A stretch of 5,178 nt of DNA from an uncultured Erysipelotrichaceae bacterium (GTDB lineage Bacteria > Bacillota_I > Bacilli_A > Erysipelotrichales > Coprobacillaceae): NCBI GenBank assembly GCA_910588075.1, contig CAJUOS010000076.1, positions 1 to 5,178 of the forward strand, written 5' to 3'. Of this stretch, positions 4,939-5,178 are shown piece after piece. Below the pieces are notes generated by a model. That model saw nothing but the letters and a program-made list of their open reading frames with translations. It had not been told where the DNA came from and ran no database searches. The first letter of the stretch is position 1. Each line of letters starts with the position of its first letter. The position numbers and the translations under genes are program-made.

Positions 4939-5178
4939 TGAAGGCTCAACAACTGAAAAAGTCCATACTACAAATGGCGGTTCAAGGAAAGCTAGTGCCT
5001 CAAGATCCAAATGATGAACCAGCAAGCGTTTTAATTGAGAAAATTCGTAATGAAAAAGAAAAATTAATTAAAGAAGGTAAGATAAAAAGAGAAAAGAATC
5101 CCTCTTACATCTATAGAGGTTCTGATAATTTACATTATGAGAAAGTAGGTAATGAAATTAAATGTATCGAGGATGAAT
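4938..5178 (+). CDS. hsdS: Type I restriction-modification specificity (S) subunit, 3' end cut by window
   Basis: Only the first 80 codons are visible; the frame is open to the window edge, and a full HsdS is usually about 400 residues or more. HsdS recognises the bipartite DNA target through two target recognition domains and holds two HsdM subunits. The visible start, MKAQQLKKSILQMAVQGKLV followed by PQDPNDEPASVLIEKI and a charged helix (RNEKEKLIKEGKIKREK, 38-54), is the conserved helical type of segment that in this family occurs both at the N terminus and between the two recognition domains. The following YIYRG and EDE are typical of the lead into the first recognition domain. The recognition domains themselves are not in the window, so the target sequence cannot be guessed. 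The gene begins on the last base of the hsdM stop and belongs to the same operon. Confidence 0.93.
   Translation, partial: MKAQQLKKSILQMAVQGKLVPQDPNDEPASVLIEKIRNEKEKLIKEGKIKREKNPSYIYRGSDNLHYEKVGNEIKCIEDE

Noticed and set aside
1..5178. CRISPR array, tRNA or rRNA gene
   Set aside because: No regularly spaced repeats and no tRNA- or rRNA-like sequence were seen on either strand.

Overview
The window is strongly AT-rich DNA (roughly 30% GC by eye). It uses the standard code (TGA is a stop, Trp is TGG), has strong AGGAGG-type ribosome binding sites and short intergenic gaps. This suits a low-GC Firmicute such as a member of Clostridia or Erysipelotrichia; the genus cannot be named from the sequence alone. 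All credible genes are on the + strand.

Bases 1 to about 690 hold an IS200-type insertion sequence with one transposase gene (tnpA, 113-562) and a structured right flank ending in a strong stem-loop (648-683). There is no tnpB. The transposase keeps its catalytic residues but appears about five residues short just before the HUH motif. The 310-base stretch from 563 to 872 has no gene. It carries the IS right-end hairpins, a long AT-rich inverted repeat at 683-720 and a smaller inverted repeat at 799-820 that could be an operator.

From 873 to the right edge runs a tightly packed operon: a 72-residue Cro/CI-type regulator (873-1091), hsdR (1096-3426), hsdM (3454-4938) and the first 80 codons of hsdS (4938 to beyond 5178). 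The gaps are 4 and 27 bases, then a 1-base overlap. Together these encode a Type I restriction-modification system resembling the EcoAI/EcoEI (type IB) group. HsdS chooses the DNA target, HsdM methylates adenine in it, and HsdR is the ATP-driven translocase and nuclease that cuts DNA with unmodified sites. All key motifs in HsdR and HsdM are intact, so the system looks functional as far as it can be read.

I do not see a new kind of system. The points that stand out are: a small regulator translationally linked to the restriction subunit and placed ahead of the methyltransferase; the same GGTGATAAT sequence as ribosome binding site at two gene junctions; the shortened transposase; the nested palindromes between the IS and the operon; and an hsdS that starts with the repeat-type segment often involved in specificity switching, cut by the window edge.
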